Positions 44,501-55,775 of a stretch of 64,000 nucleotides of DNA are shown one piece after another (position 1 is the first letter of the stretch; every line of letters starts with the position of its first letter). The position numbers and the translations under genes were made by a program. The notes beneath the pieces are model-generated. The model saw only the letters and a program-made list of their open reading frames with translations, searched no databases and was not told where the DNA came from. Source of the DNA: Bidens hawaiensis (lineage: Eukaryota; Streptophyta; Magnoliopsida; Asterales; Asteraceae); NCBI GenBank assembly GCA_021521415.1, contig JAIQDT010000232.1, forward strand, positions 310,001 through 374,000, read 5' to 3'.

Positions 44501-44667
44501 TTAAAATAGAACCGTGCATGTTTGACACATGTAAAAATCTGATATATAATAAAGTCCAACTTATGGTTCATTATTTTTGAATATGATTGGCTGAACAGTG
44601 TTTGTCACCGCCCAAATTAACTAAATTAAGTCTTCCGTTGCCAAGTTAATGATTTTGGGGTGTGACA
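41537..44667 (+). mobile_element. solo gypsy LTR
   Basis: 3,131 bases from TGTGATACCGG to GGGGTGTGACA, flanked by ACTGT on both sides. A TATA box (CTATATAAG, about 42253-42261) is followed by a (GA)n run (42308-42330). No second LTR or internal region is present, so unequal homologous recombination probably removed the rest. Small frames inside, on both strands, show no domain. Confidence 0.88.
43906..44417 (+). promoter_or_regulatory. LTR splice-like pair in the solo LTR
   Basis: AAAG|GTGAGT begins GGTGAGTTTTCTC at 43906-43918. GAGAAACTCACC at 44365-44376 is its complement except for one extra T. CATACTTTTCAG|GTAA follows, with AG at 44416-44417. Confidence 0.55.
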
Positions 44668-44830
44668 ACTGTGGTCAGATACCCTTCTTATTATAACATA
44701 CTCATTGGTGGAGCCATAATTGCTACTTTAGATGCTGTAGTTTCTACGGCTCATGCCATGATGCAGTTCCATGGGACCAACACCAGAAGCATTACTCATA
44801 TTTTCTATGAAAGAGTCATGGGAGCTTGAT
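44668..44830 (+). pseudogene. Tat-type protease region, part 2
   Basis: Continues the frame interrupted by the solo LTR: PSYYNILIGGAIIATLDAVV, then STAHAMMQF and a stop at 44828. Matches the segment after the protease core in Tat elements. Confidence 0.72.
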
Positions 44831-45060
44831 GAAAACATGGAAGATAGCCCTGTACATGATATAAGCATCAACTCAGCTTACGCTGAACAAACTATCAAAG
44901 TCAATAGTAAGCTTCCCTTCATACTATGAATAAGCTTATACCTCATCTACAAAATAGTAAAATGTTTTTGCATGGTGCCCAAATGATATGACAGGGGTTC
45001 CAAGGGATAATGATGAACATTCCTTGAACATCTCACCCACACATAAGCCATTCGCTCAAA
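44831..45060 (+). pseudogene. Tat pol linker
   Basis: Several stops. LNISPTHKPFAQRKRSLA near the end corresponds to the region just before Tat reverse transcriptase. Confidence 0.5.
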
Positions 45061-45560
45061 GAAAAAGAAGCTTAGCTGCTTGAAAGGAGGTAGACAAGCT
45101 TGTTAAAGCTGATATTCTTAGAGAAGTAAGGTACCGTTCCTGGATTGCAAACCCAGTTATGGTAAAAAAAATTGATGGGCCTTGGCGAATGTTTGTGGAC
45201 TCCAAGGATCTTAACAAAGCTTGTCCCAAGGACAGCTACCCTTTTCCAGATTTTGATTGGAAGGTGACTCCCTTATAGGCTTCCAGTACAAATGCTTCCT
45301 GGATGCCTACAAGGGCTACCATCAGATCCTAATGAAGGTTGAAGATGAAGAGAAGACAACATTCCACACTGACAAAGAGATCTTTTGTTACAAAAATATT
45401 CCATTCGGACTAAAGAATGCTGGAGCTACATATCAGCGTTTGATCGACACACCTTCTCCAAAAAAATCGGAAAGTGCATGGAAGCTTATGTTGATGACCT
45501 ATTCATAAAGAGCAACCATGAAGAAGTAATGATCGATGACCTTGAAGAAACATTCTGAAA
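45061..45560 (+). pseudogene. Tat-type reverse transcriptase
   Basis: EVDKLVKADILREVRY, ANPVMVKK, FVDSKDLNKACPKDSYPFPD, FLDAYKGYHQILM and FGLKNAGATYQRL appear in order, split over at least two frames. The catalytic YVDD is readable at 45487-45498, but in a different frame from the preceding block. It is Tat-like (NKACPKDSYPFP, GLKNAGATYQRL) rather than chromovirus-like. Non-functional. Confidence 0.88.
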
Positions 45561-45829
45561 TCTTAGAAGCATCAGCACGAAGCTTAATCAAGTTAAATGT
45601 TAATTTGGTTTCAAATAAGGTAAATTCTTGGGTCACTTAATTGAAAGAAACACATAAAAGCTAACACAAGTAAGGTACAAGATATCCTTAATTTGCATTC
45701 TCCAAGAACAAAGAAAGAGGTCCAGAGCCTAAATGGTAAGATTGCTGCCTTTAAACGATTTCTTTCAAAATTGGAAAAGAAATCTCTACCTTTCTTTAAA
45801 ACCTTGAGAATTGAAATGATAAGAAGGAT

Positions 45830-46110
45830 TTCCAATGGACTAGTGAGGCAGAAGCTGCCTTCCTAGCCCTAAAGAAGCATCTAGCTTTTTTGCCTGCCTT
45901 GGCAGCTCATCAAGAAGGAGAAGTAATAACAATCTATCATTTTGCAGGTAGGGAAGCTATTAGCTCGGTGCTTATTTTTGAACAAGATAAAGTCCAAGTT
46001 CCTATGTATTTCATCAGCGGTGCATTAAGGGAAGCTGAACTCAGTTACATGCCCATTGAGAAGCTCATTCTCACATTTTTTCACATAGCTAAAAAGCTAT
46101 GAAGATACTT
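45830..46110 (+). pseudogene. RNase H connection region of Tat pol
   Basis: Frame with FQWTSEAEAAFLALKKHL, then YHFAGREAISSVLIFEQD and a stop near 46100. This is the degenerate first RNase H domain of Tat elements; the catalytic Asp before AS is not preserved (HFAG). Confidence 0.75.
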
Positions 46111-46740
46111 CCAGGCTCATCAAGTAAAGGTAACCACCGACAAACCAATAGAGTCCATTTTGGAAAGTCTGGAGATCGCAAGAAGATTGGCCAAATGGGC
46201 TATTGTATTGGGTGCGCATAGCATAATGCATGAATCTCGAAAGGCAGCCAAGGGTCAGATCCTGGCCTATTTTCTAGTTGAAAAACAAGAAGAGCCTATA
46301 GAAGTAAATGAGTTGGAGGAAGATGAACCTGCTATCCCTTTGGCAAAGTGGACACTCCACACTGACAAAACTTCAAGTATAGAAGGGTCTAGAGACCCCT
46401 AAGGAACCAAATATACTTATACGCACCGATTAGAGTTTCCATGTACTAAGATTTAGGATGAGTATGAGGCTTTAATTGCAGGGTTTTGCTTAGCAAGAAA
46501 GATGAAGATCTCGGAACTAAGCGCCTTTGTTGATTCAAGATTAGTGGCCGACCAAGTAAACAATGAGTTCATAGCAAGAGAACCTTTGATGCTGAAATAC
46601 AAGTCGAAGGTTAAGGAGCTCTTGAAGGAATTCAAAAGATGCTCCTTAACTCAAGTTTCCAAAAACTCGAAACAAGAAGGTTGATGCCCTTAGTAAGCTG
46701 GCTTCCCTGACCTTCGCTCATTTAACAAGAAGGTCCTAGT
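46111..46740 (+). pseudogene. second (archaeal-like) RNase H domain of Tat pol
   Basis: WTLHTDKTSSIEGS, RLEFPCT, EYEALIAG, LARKMKI and FVDSRLVADQVN are the landmarks of the additional RNase H that distinguishes Tat elements. The acidic residues in HTD, the EYEALIAG Glu and VDS are still visible. Stops near 46400 and 46682. Confidence 0.8.
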
Positions 46741-46899
46741 GGACGTATTGAAAAGCCCTTCCATTGAGGAACTAGAAATACAAGATATCGTTGATGAAGA
46801 GAGAATCATGTGGATCACCCCTATCATAGAGTTCCTCAAAGATGGCAAGCTTGCTGCCGAAGAGGGAGAAGCCATAAAACTAGGGCTCTAAGCCATGCA

Positions 46900-48045
46900 A
46901 TATGTTGTAGAAAAAGGTGTCTTATTCAAGAAAGGGTACTTGAGTCCTTTTCTACGATGTGTAGGACCACATCAAAGTAATTACCTTGTAAGATACGTGC
47001 ATAAAGGCATCTGTGGTACACATTCCGGTCCTAGGTCGGTAGTAACTAGACTATGAACCTAGGATACTACTAGTCGACGATGCACAAGGACTTTGCCAGG
47101 GTGATACACAAATGTGAAGCTTGTTAGCTCCATTCTCCTGTTAAAACAAATCTAAAACATAACCTAGTGCCCATTATCTCTGCCTAGCCCTTCTACAAGT
47201 GGGGAATGGACATTGTTGGTCTCTTCCCCGAGGTAACTAGGAAATTTAAGTTTTTAATGGTAGCTATGGATTATTTCACCAAGTGGCCGGAAGTTAAGCA
47301 CCAAGCTTCTATTACAAGGAAGCAAGTGATAAAATTTGTTTGGGAAAGCTAAATTTGTAGATATGGGTTGCTAGGTGAAATATTGACCAATAATGGGAAG
47401 CAATTTGCTGAGAAGCCATTTAGCAAATGGTGCAAAGAGATACAAATCAAGAAAGTGTTTAGCTTGGTTGCATATCCCCAATCGTTCGGAAAATTTGAAC
47501 AAATGAGCCCTAGTATTGTAGAAGGCATTAAAGAAAGATTTGGGAGGCACGACAGAATTGGGTAGAAGAACTTTCAAGTGTTCTTTGGGCTATTCAAACA
47601 ACAGGGAAAACAAGTCATAGAGAAACACCCTACATCTTAATCTTTGGTTTAGAAGTTGATATCCCTGCTGAGATAGGGGTAAACACAAGAAGGGTGACAA
47701 GCTTGGATCAAGTAGCCAATGACTCTGAGATCCTACTCAACCTCGACCTCCTAGAAGAAGCCCGTGATCAAGCTGCTATTCAATAAGCTAGATACAAGAA
47801 AAAGATGGAAGCCTTCCACAACATAAGAGTAAGAAAGGAAACAATCAAACCTGGAGACTTGGTCCTTAGAAACAATGAGGCCAGTAAGCAAGCAGTAAGA
47901 CACGGGGAAGCTAGGACCAAAATGGGAGGGTCCTTACATCATAAGGGACGCCCGCATGGGTAGATCTTACAAGCTTAACGACATGGAAGGAAAGAAGGTG
48001 CCTCGTTATTTGAGAGACAAGAACCTCAAGCATTTTCTAGTCTAG
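46900..48045 (+). pseudogene. Tat-type integrase
   Basis: Includes an H/C region (VHKGICGTHSG then CEAC and stops), the core WGMDIVGLFPE, a second motif TNNGKQF where the catalytic Asp is replaced by Asn, a third block SFGKFEQMSPSIVEGIKERF and a C-terminal KPGDLVLR. RSYKLNDMEGKKVPRY and HFLV end at TAG 48043-48045. Numerous stops and frameshifts. The last 75 bases are repeated at 53500-53574. Confidence 0.85.
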
Positions 48046-48774
48046 GTCCCAATTCAAAATCTATGTAGTAGTTGTTTCAGTGTGATTTGAGTTGAAAAAT
48101 CAATGAATGACATTATATTTTGAGTAACAAACCTTGTTTATTATCTTGTCTAAGGGCGAGCCCCTCCAACCTAGGCTCCATGAGGTCTGGAAGAGTTCCT
48201 ACAGATGTACAAGGGTTGATCTCCAAGGCCATATCGCTCAACAGGTAACAAGACGATATATCTTAATGTATACAGGTTGAGTCCCTAAAACAATACGACT
48301 CCATCGAAAACATAAAAATAAACTATCTCCATGTAACGAGATTAAGCATCTCTTACAAACTTGCTCCATAAGTACAAGAAGCTAGAAGCTTACAAAGTTG
48401 ATAAGCTCAAAAAGCTAAAGACTTATGTAACAATATACCACAAACAAGCTAAATAAAATCTTGTGGACTGACAAGAGGATGGGATATGCTTTACATCGGC
48501 TCTTAGTTACTAAGGTAAGGAATGGTGTCTACAACACCACTCCTTAACGAAGTTTCAAAGGCGTTGTAAAATAACAAACAAAACATGAAAAGAAAACACA
48601 AAGAAAAAAAATAAACAACTAAGAGATAGATTTGGAAACATAAAGGCACCATAAGGAGGTGCTACAAGAATCATAAAATTAATGTAGAAATTGTCCGTGC
48701 CAACAAAGGCTTACATATTAAAGTAAAAGAAGCTTCACACACGAAGCTTAGAAAAAAATAACAAAGCTACTTAC
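48046..48774 (+). repeat. Tat 3' spacer, copy A
   Basis: Downstream of integrase; non-coding. Colinear with 53575-54094 plus 62078-62279. At about 48570 it shows the uninterrupted (empty) site GTAAAATAAC where copy B carries the element 54095-62072. Confidence 0.8.
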
Positions 48775-49030
48775 CTGCAGCATCCTCCTCCTCTCCAAAA
48801 GCTTTGGGAGCCTCACCCAAAAGGTTCCTGTATAACATGATCAATTCAGTATCAAAGGCAACGGGGGAAGCTTCAGAAGGGGCGGGAGAGGAAGTACGCT
48901 CGACTTATCTCAAAGGAGAAGGAGTGCGCTTGGGATATGTAGTAAGGGAAGGAGTAACCTCAACTTAACCACTTTCATCATCAGCGTCAACGGGATCTTC
49001 AGTAGCAGGTGGTTCAAAATTGATTGATCC
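48775..49030 (-). pseudogene. antisense gene of Tat 3' region, copy A, 3' exon part
   Basis: The minus-strand acidic tail (EAPKAFGEEEDAA-like) ends in CTGCAG|GTAAGTAGC at 48775, a perfect splice donor consensus. Upstream in sense it joins 52466 after removal of the copia-like element. Stops are present. Confidence 0.6.
49026..49030. repeat. TSD GATCC (left copy)
   Basis: GATCC recurs at 52461-52465. Confidence 0.92.
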
Positions 49031-49573
49031 TGTTAGTTCCGAGCCCCGGTGCGGAAGCGTGAATAATAGTCATTACTAATCAACGGTGTGGAGCTCGGAT
49101 CCAGGGTTAGGATCGAATCTAACTCGTATTCATTCTTGAATGATGTCAGTTGGAAGGATGAGGTGTATTGTGAGAGAGCCTGATTTGATTAACAATCAAC
49201 AATAAAGTAGGATGAACAATTGTAATCAAAACACAAACAAGATAGAAACGGTAGTATGAAATATTAGCCGAATGATTCTCATTAAGATGAAACACTCATA
49301 CATACATTCATACATACAATCAATTAAGAAATATCTCAGCCGCCACCAGGAGAGCTCATCCTGGAGGCAGAGACTCTCTCAAAGGGATAAAACCCTAAAT
49401 CTCACACATACACAATACAGTCACTCATATTAGACAAATGAATAAAAACATCTATTTATACTAGCCTAGCATGACTTGGTCTTCAAGCCATCCACCCTTG
49501 GTTGAGACCAAAATAATATATTTTTCACCCAAAGATTAATTCAATGCGTCGGTCTAAAATATAAGTCCCAACA
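49031..49573 (-). repeat. 3' LTR of copia-like element
   Basis: 543 bases. A TATA-like AGTATAAATAGATG lies, in sense, at about 49461-49448. Confidence 0.93.
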
Positions 49574-49586
49574 ATCTCCCCCTTAG
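49574..49586 (-). promoter_or_regulatory. polypurine tract (minus strand)
   Basis: The sense CTAAGGGGGAGAT abuts the LTR. Confidence 0.9.
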
Positions 49587-50500
49587 ACCGATGCCATCAA
49601 ATTTCTTCCATGATCACCTCATAACTCGTTGTCTTTAATTGAAATTCTCCCCCTCACGTTAAGCTTCTCCCATTTTTCATTTCGAATCATCACTCTTATA
49701 TCACTTTTGGATATAGTTGTATGGGCATATGAACGAGGCTTTGAACTTCAAAGATCAACTTCAAGTAACAAGGTTATCACAAAAAGAAATAAACTCATTG
49801 TGACCATCAAATAATCTTCCATTCTTCAAATCTGTTTCTTCCCCTGTAAATTATCTTCAAACCATTCCCTGAATTAAGATAGCATTCAAGTTAACCATAA
49901 CCCGTTCTTGACTGTTCAAGTGACTATTTCATAGGAGGTTAGACTCTACTGATCATCCTTTCAACATTGTTGCTCGTGATGACTCCATCTTCTCATCCGT
50001 ATTAGGAAATCTGAAAACTTACAATGATGAAACGTCTTTGAAAAACCTTGGATTATTGATCTTGATCAACTTTTCCTTATCTTGATTCTTTTACTTGATT
50101 TGAAGCTAGCCATTTGCAATGAAATTCAAAGATTTTTACTCCCCCAATTTCGTTGCAATTATCTTTAATAAATGTGTCTTCAAATCAAGTGTGGGTGAAA
50201 CAATCTTGATCATCCTCATCAAGATTGTAAAAATCTCAGATAAACATATTCAAAAGTTGGTTGACACTAAAAGTGATTAAATCCTTAAGCTTGGTCAACA
50301 CTTGTTCTTGTAAAGCTTTTAATGAAGTCGTGAAATTGGATGAGGTTTGAATTCCATAAGCTTGTTGATGATTGGAGAAAAATTACCAAAATACCCCTGT
50401 TATATATCTTCCATAGAGAACAGCTTGGTCAAATGGTCAACGGCACCAAAAATCTCAAAAGTTTCTTCAAAACTTTGAAATGTTTCACAAACTCTGTTTC
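49587..50500 (-). other. copia-like element internal region, no gene
   Basis: About 900 bases of AT-rich sequence with repeated CTTGATCAA and TCTTCAAATC words. No gag or pol domain on either strand. Confidence 0.65.
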
Positions 50501-51240
50501 CTAGCACAAAGCTTACTCTGATTCAATTTTTCAAGCACAAAGTGTACTCGGAAGCACTTTCCTAGCACAAAGTGTACTCGGAAAACAAAGTGTGCTCGGA
50601 AGCAAAGTGTACTCGGAAGCAAACCGTACTCGGAAGCAAAGTGTACTCGGAAACAAAGTGTACTCGGAAGCAAAACACTTGTGATTTTTCAATTTTTCAC
50701 TTAACACCAAGCATGCTCGGGAGCAAAAGTGTGCTCGGGAGTACTTGTGATTTTTTCAATTTTAGCACTAGCACAAAGTGTACCCGGAAGCACTTTCCTA
50801 GCACAAAGTGTACCCGGAAATCAAAACACTTGTGATTTTTAAATTTTCAACTAGCACAAAGTGTGCTCAGAAGTACAAGTGTGCTCGGATTACTTAGTGC
50901 TCGGAAACAAAAGCGTGCTCGAATTACTTAGTGCTTTTTCATTTTCCACTAAACATGCTCGGGAGCAAGGGTGTGCTCGACACAAACTTGAGTTTTCTCT
51001 TCACAAGCATAATTGTTCAAGAGATAACAAAGTATGCTCGAAAAAGAGTCTGCTCGAATAAATAACAAAGTGTGCTCGAGACTTAAAGATAGTTTTCTTG
51101 AGAAGACAAAGGATATGCTCTGGGTTTCACAAAGTGTGCTCGAATTTGATGTACTCGATATAAGATGTGCTCGAAATAGCCTGTGCTCGAGCCAAACAAA
51201 GATGTGCTTGGGCAAAACACCTCCTGTGCTCGAAGCAGCA
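50500..51240. repeat. minisatellite of AAAGTGT[A/G]CTCGGAAGC units
   Basis: More than 20 occurrences of GTG[T/C][A/G]CTCGGA or GTGCTCGA, at 15-40 base intervals, many with CTAGCACAA before them. The first third is most regular and the array degenerates rightward. It yields cysteine/lysine-rich chance frames on the plus strand. The units have no palindromic repeats and no unique spacers, so it is not a CRISPR array. Confidence 0.85.
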
Positions 51241-51902
51241 CTTAGTCATTTTCCATACTCGAGTCCAATCTTAATTTTTTTCATAGTGTGCTCGACACAT
51301 CAAAACTTCATTTCTGCGTCATCAGTCACTGATTTGACCTTGCAGAACCTGCTCGAATATTCACTTTGCATCTGCTGCAACAAACAATGATGAAATTGCC
51401 TTTAGTACCTGTTCATTCTTGACTTGTACATTCTCCTTATCAGTTTGTACCATCGGCAATATTTTTCAACAAACATTTACTGTTTGTGCAGCACGAACAC
51501 ACAAAACCCTAATTTTTCAATCCAAAAAAAAGTTTCGTAATCTGAAATTAATCACTATAGCCCTATCCAAGTCATCTCGAAATCAAAGAAACCTATCTTC
51601 ATATCATAATCAACCTTTTCAGATCTAGAAATAATCAGATGAACAGTGTTGCCCCAAAACGAGCCAAATAACACTGTTACATCAGATCTGGACCGTTTTG
51701 ACCAAATAAACATGAAATTGATGTTGGATCTCCAAACGAGTCATCAACCCAAACATCAATCCATATACTTTTCTCTGAATCATCAAATAATTTCAAAACC
51801 CCCAAAAAATAATTTCAACGAACTTCATCGTTTAACGTCCATGGTGGATTCAAGAGAGAAATGAATCTGTTCAGGGGTTAGTCTGAATGATTCGGTAACC
51901 CA
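51241..51902 (-). other. copia-like element leader region, no gene
   Basis: Between the minisatellite and the primer site. Frames are short and unrecognised. Confidence 0.6.
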
Positions 51903-51915
51903 GGCTCTGATACCA
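51903..51915 (-). promoter_or_regulatory. primer-binding site, tRNA-iMet (minus strand)
   Basis: The sense TGGTATCAGAGCC, two bases inside the right LTR. Confidence 0.9.
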
Positions 51916-51917
51916 AT

Positions 51918-52460
51918 TGTTAGGTCCGAGCCCCGGTACGGAAGCGTGAATAATAGTCATTACTAATCAACGGTGTGGAGCTCGGATCTAGGGTTAGGAT
52001 CGAATCTAACTCGTATTCACTCTTGAATGATGTCAGTTGGACGGATGAGGTGTATTGGGAGAGAGCCTGATTTGATTAACAATCAACAATAAAGTAGGAT
52101 GAACAATTGTAATCAAAACACAAACAAGATAGAAACGGTAGTATGAAATATTAGCCGAATGATTCTCATTAAGATGAAACACTCATACATACATTCATAC
52201 ATACAATCAATTAAGAAATATCTCAGCCGCCACCAGGAGAGCTCATCCTGGAGGCAGAGACTCTCTCAAAGGGATAAAACCCTAAATCTCACACATACAC
52301 AATACAGTCACTCATACTAGACAAATGAATAAAAACATCTATTTATACTAGCCTAGCATGACTTGGTCTTCAAGCCATCCACCCTTGGTTGAGACCAAAA
52401 TAATATATTTTTCACCCAAAGATTAATTCGATGCGTCGGTCTAAAATATAAGTCCCAACA
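51918..52460 (-). repeat. 5' LTR of copia-like element
   Basis: 543 bases, ending before GATCC (52461-52465). Confidence 0.93.
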
Positions 52461-52465
52461 GATCC

Positions 52466-53499
52466 ATCACCAGTTGCATCCTCTAGATGGTTCCCACCAG
52501 AATCGTTTTTCCAACAATCTTGTCAACTATGGCTTGAATTACCCGATGAGAAGTTTTTTCTTGAGTCCTTTTGGCTCAATACCTTGAAAAGCTTAAAAAG
52601 CTAGATCATAATAATGACCAATAGCATCAAGTTAAGGAAAGGTCTTCATATTCATAGCTCTCACAGCACTTGCAAAATCATTGGCATCATGGGGTCGGTA
52701 TACTAAAAGTCCCTCAAGGGAATGGCCGGCTTGAGCTTCCTCGAATCCAATGGCAGGTCATGGTGACGATCGTGAACAATGGCCCTTGTACAAACCTCAC
52801 CTAGGATATAGTTGAATTCACCACTATGCATAAGAGACAATATGAGGAATACCTTGCTTAAACAGCAGTTGTTTATGCGAAAGAAGCTCATTAACCTTTG
52901 TTTGAATATTAGCAAAAGTAGCATCCATAACAAGCTTCTCATCCGTAAGCTTCTGCCCGTCAGCTTCTAGCTTCTCTCGATCCTTAGCTAGCTTCCTCTT
53001 CTCTTAAACCATTGAATTCCTATCTTGACTAACCTTGTTGCGCTTCTCAAAAAGATCTTTGACCTAGGCTTCCACCTAGTTACGCCATCTTTGGTGGAAG
53101 CGTTAGCAACAACAAGTTCATGAACCAAAATCTGCTCATGATCAGTCAAAGTCCCAACATTCTCATTAGCCTCAACCAAGGCGCTCTCCAACTTCACCTT
53201 CTCATCCTTAAGCTTCTTAATCTCTCCCAAAGCATAACTCCATCGTCCTAAACCATCCGGAACAAGAGCAGTCAAGTAAGCCAAGTATTGCATAATCTTC
53301 GCTGTCACCTCACCATCGCACAACGACTCGACAACCTTTTTGTCAGCTGGAGGAATGCAATGAAGAAGAAGATCTTGTCAAACATAAACCTTCTTCAAAG
53401 GCGTCACAGTTATAAACCTTCCATGCTGGAACATACACGGTAGTCGCTTCATTTGAATAACATCTTCAACATCAGTAGTTCGGGATGCAAACCCCTTCC
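52466..53499 (-). pseudogene. antisense gene of Tat 3' region, copy A, main part
   Basis: The minus strand encodes CDGEVTAKIMQYLAYLTALV, RWSYALGEIKKLKDEKVKLE and EANENVGTLTDHEQ, a Lys/Glu-rich coiled coil. A segment then corresponds to EKLEADGQKLTDEKLVMDA-like sequence, and further stretches follow in shifted frames. The homologous gene in copy B is better preserved. Such antisense extra genes near the 3' end are known in plant Tat elements; their role is unknown. Ends abruptly at 53499, where copy B begins with the integrase tail. Confidence 0.7.
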
Positions 53500-53574
53500 A
53501 AGCTCAACGACCTAGAAGTAAAGAAGGTGCCTCGTCATTGGAGTGACAAGCACCTCAAGCATTTTCTAGTCTAG
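53500..53574 (+). pseudogene. Tat integrase C-terminus, copy B
   Basis: KLNDLEVKKVPRHWSDKHLK then HFLV and TAG at 53572-53574, parallel to 47971-48045. Marks the start of the second copy of the Tat 3' part. Confidence 0.85.
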
Positions 53575-54094
53575 GTCCCATTTCAAAATCTATGTAGTAG
53601 TTGTTTCAGTGTGATGTGAGTTGAAAATCAATGAATGACATTATATTTTGAGTAACAATACTATTATCTTGTCTAAGGATGAGCCCCACCAAACTAGGCT
53701 CCATGAGGTCCGATGAAATTCCTACCCGTGTACAGGGTTGAGCTCCTAGGCCATATCGCTCAACAGGTAACAAGATGCTATATTTTCATGTATACAGGTT
53801 GAGTCCCTAAAACAATACGACACCATGGAAAACATAAAAATAAACTATCTCCATGTAACGAATTTGAGCATCTCTTACCAACTTGTTCCATAAGTACAAG
53901 AAGCTAGATGCTTACAAAGTTGATAAGCTTAGAAAACTAAAGACCTATGTAACAATATACCACAAACAAGCTAATTAAAATCTTATGGACTGACGAAAGG
54001 ATGGGATATATTTTACATTGGTTCTTAGTTACTAAGGTAAAAAAGGGTGTCTACAGCACCACTCCTTAACAAAGTTTCGAAGGCATTGTAAAAT
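53575..54094 (+). repeat. Tat 3' spacer, copy B
   Basis: Colinear with 48046-48580 of copy A. Interrupted after AAAAT (54090-54094) by the element 54095-62072 and continued at 62078-62279. Confidence 0.85.
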
Positions 54095-55775
54095 TGTGAC
54101 ACCCTGCACTTTCACGTTAACATCGTTAACCCAAACTCCGTTATCTTACACGTCATGCATAACATTTACACGAGTAAAAAATGAGTCACACACATGGTTC
54201 TGTCAGTACACGTTGATGATTAATGTTGAGTTAGATATGTTTAAATAATCCAGATATAATTGTTATGTACTAGATAATTTTATGTGTTACACGATTTAGT
54301 ACATTAATCTCGCTTAACATGCTATTATTTATTAAATAAGAAGATAACAACTTGATCAGATGTTTATAATATTATCTATGTGAAAATACATGCTAAATGA
54401 TTGTGTGTTTAATTCATACCGTATTTTATGAAATTGCGATCGATTACGTGTAATTTGTATGTTTTCACCTTTTACAAATTAATATTTATGAAGGAAAAAA
54501 TGAGGCTTAGGTTTATTAACTTGGGTTAGTATTTTATTCTTAATGATTCATTATAATCCGGTTTGGGTGTTATAAAGTTCGTTTAAAGCCAAAACTGATT
54601 CTAGAAGGACCATTCTTGTAAATATGATTAATTATAATATTAATAAAATAACCACCCTAATCCCACCCATAAACCGCTTTAGCCTCCATCTGCCTCACAC
54701 CCCCACACACAAACCCTTCGATTCAAGTTCCATTCTTGCAATTAGTGGTGTCTTTGAGTGATTTACATGATTCCTAATGTTAATTGGTAAGTTTTATGTA
54801 TAAATTTTATGTTTTGATGAGTTATTGTGAAACCCTAGATATTCAATCTCTGTAAATTTGACGATTATAACGTTAATTAAGGAATTAGAACCCTAGGGAT
54901 GACATAAACATGTTAGGGTTTGAGTTTTGATAACAATAGTTTGCTGACAGGTTCGTTCTCGTTTATTGATTGGTTTGTAACTTGATGTTAATCGATGATT
55001 ATTGATCGATTCTTGATTCTAGGATATAGAATTCTGAGTCTAGTTTCCAAAAAGGTAAATTTTATAATTTTTGGACAAGTTTTGAATAGTTTTTTGTTAT
55101 TTTACAAAAACATGTGTCAAAGCTTATGCGGTGATTCAAATTCTGGTCGGTCTTCCCGACATCATTACTTGATATTAAAAAATCCAAATGAGTTTGTTCC
55201 ACTCCTGGAACATAGAATTATGAGTCTAAAAGACAACCGAATTGGCCTTGCATAATTTGGATAAATAAGTTTAGAGAACCATGAAACAACTTTTTGTTGC
55301 GCAATCTGCTGAACTGTTGGTACATATCTGCAATGATTGAATTATTGTGAGTTTTGTATGCATGAGTAAATATAATAAAATAAAAATTTTGAGAAACCTA
55401 ATTCTTATATGCTACTGTGGTAAATTTTGTATAATTTATTCTTAAGTTTTAATTAGTAATTAAAATCAGTTTGTACATACCATAATCTGTCTCGTGAACA
55501 GAATTATCATAAGTTAAGTTGTATGATGAATATTTGGTTTATTTGCCGTGATATGATGTGTGGACACATGTTAAGACTTTTTGGTACTTTGACATTACTT
55601 ATTATCACCAACGAGTTTCGTATCAAGTTTGTGTTTGTGTGTGAGTCCATACTTGGGTTTTATAGTCATGTGTTGTTAAACTCATTCTCATAACTTAAAG
55701 ACTTGTACTAGGTAACAATTAGCGAGTCAAATGCATACTTTTGGTTTTGAGAAAAATCTATTACACGCGACACCA

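Larger units (their letters stand above)
49031..52460 (-). mobile_element. non-autonomous Ty1/copia-like LTR element
   Basis: 3,430 bases with two 543-base LTRs differing at about eight positions by eye (about 1.5%). It has a GATCC duplication, an initiator-Met primer site beside the right LTR and a polypurine tract beside the left one. In sense the LTR starts TGTTGGGACTTATATTTTAG after TAAGGGGGAGAT, a tract and start common in plant copia elements. The 2,344 internal bases encode no gag or pol and are dominated by a minisatellite. It depends on another element's proteins. Confidence 0.88.

Noticed and set aside
50500..51240. CRISPR-like or protein-coding repeat array
   Set aside because: Units are irregular with no unique spacers, in plant DNA inside an LTR element. 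The cysteine-rich frames are by-products of the repeat.
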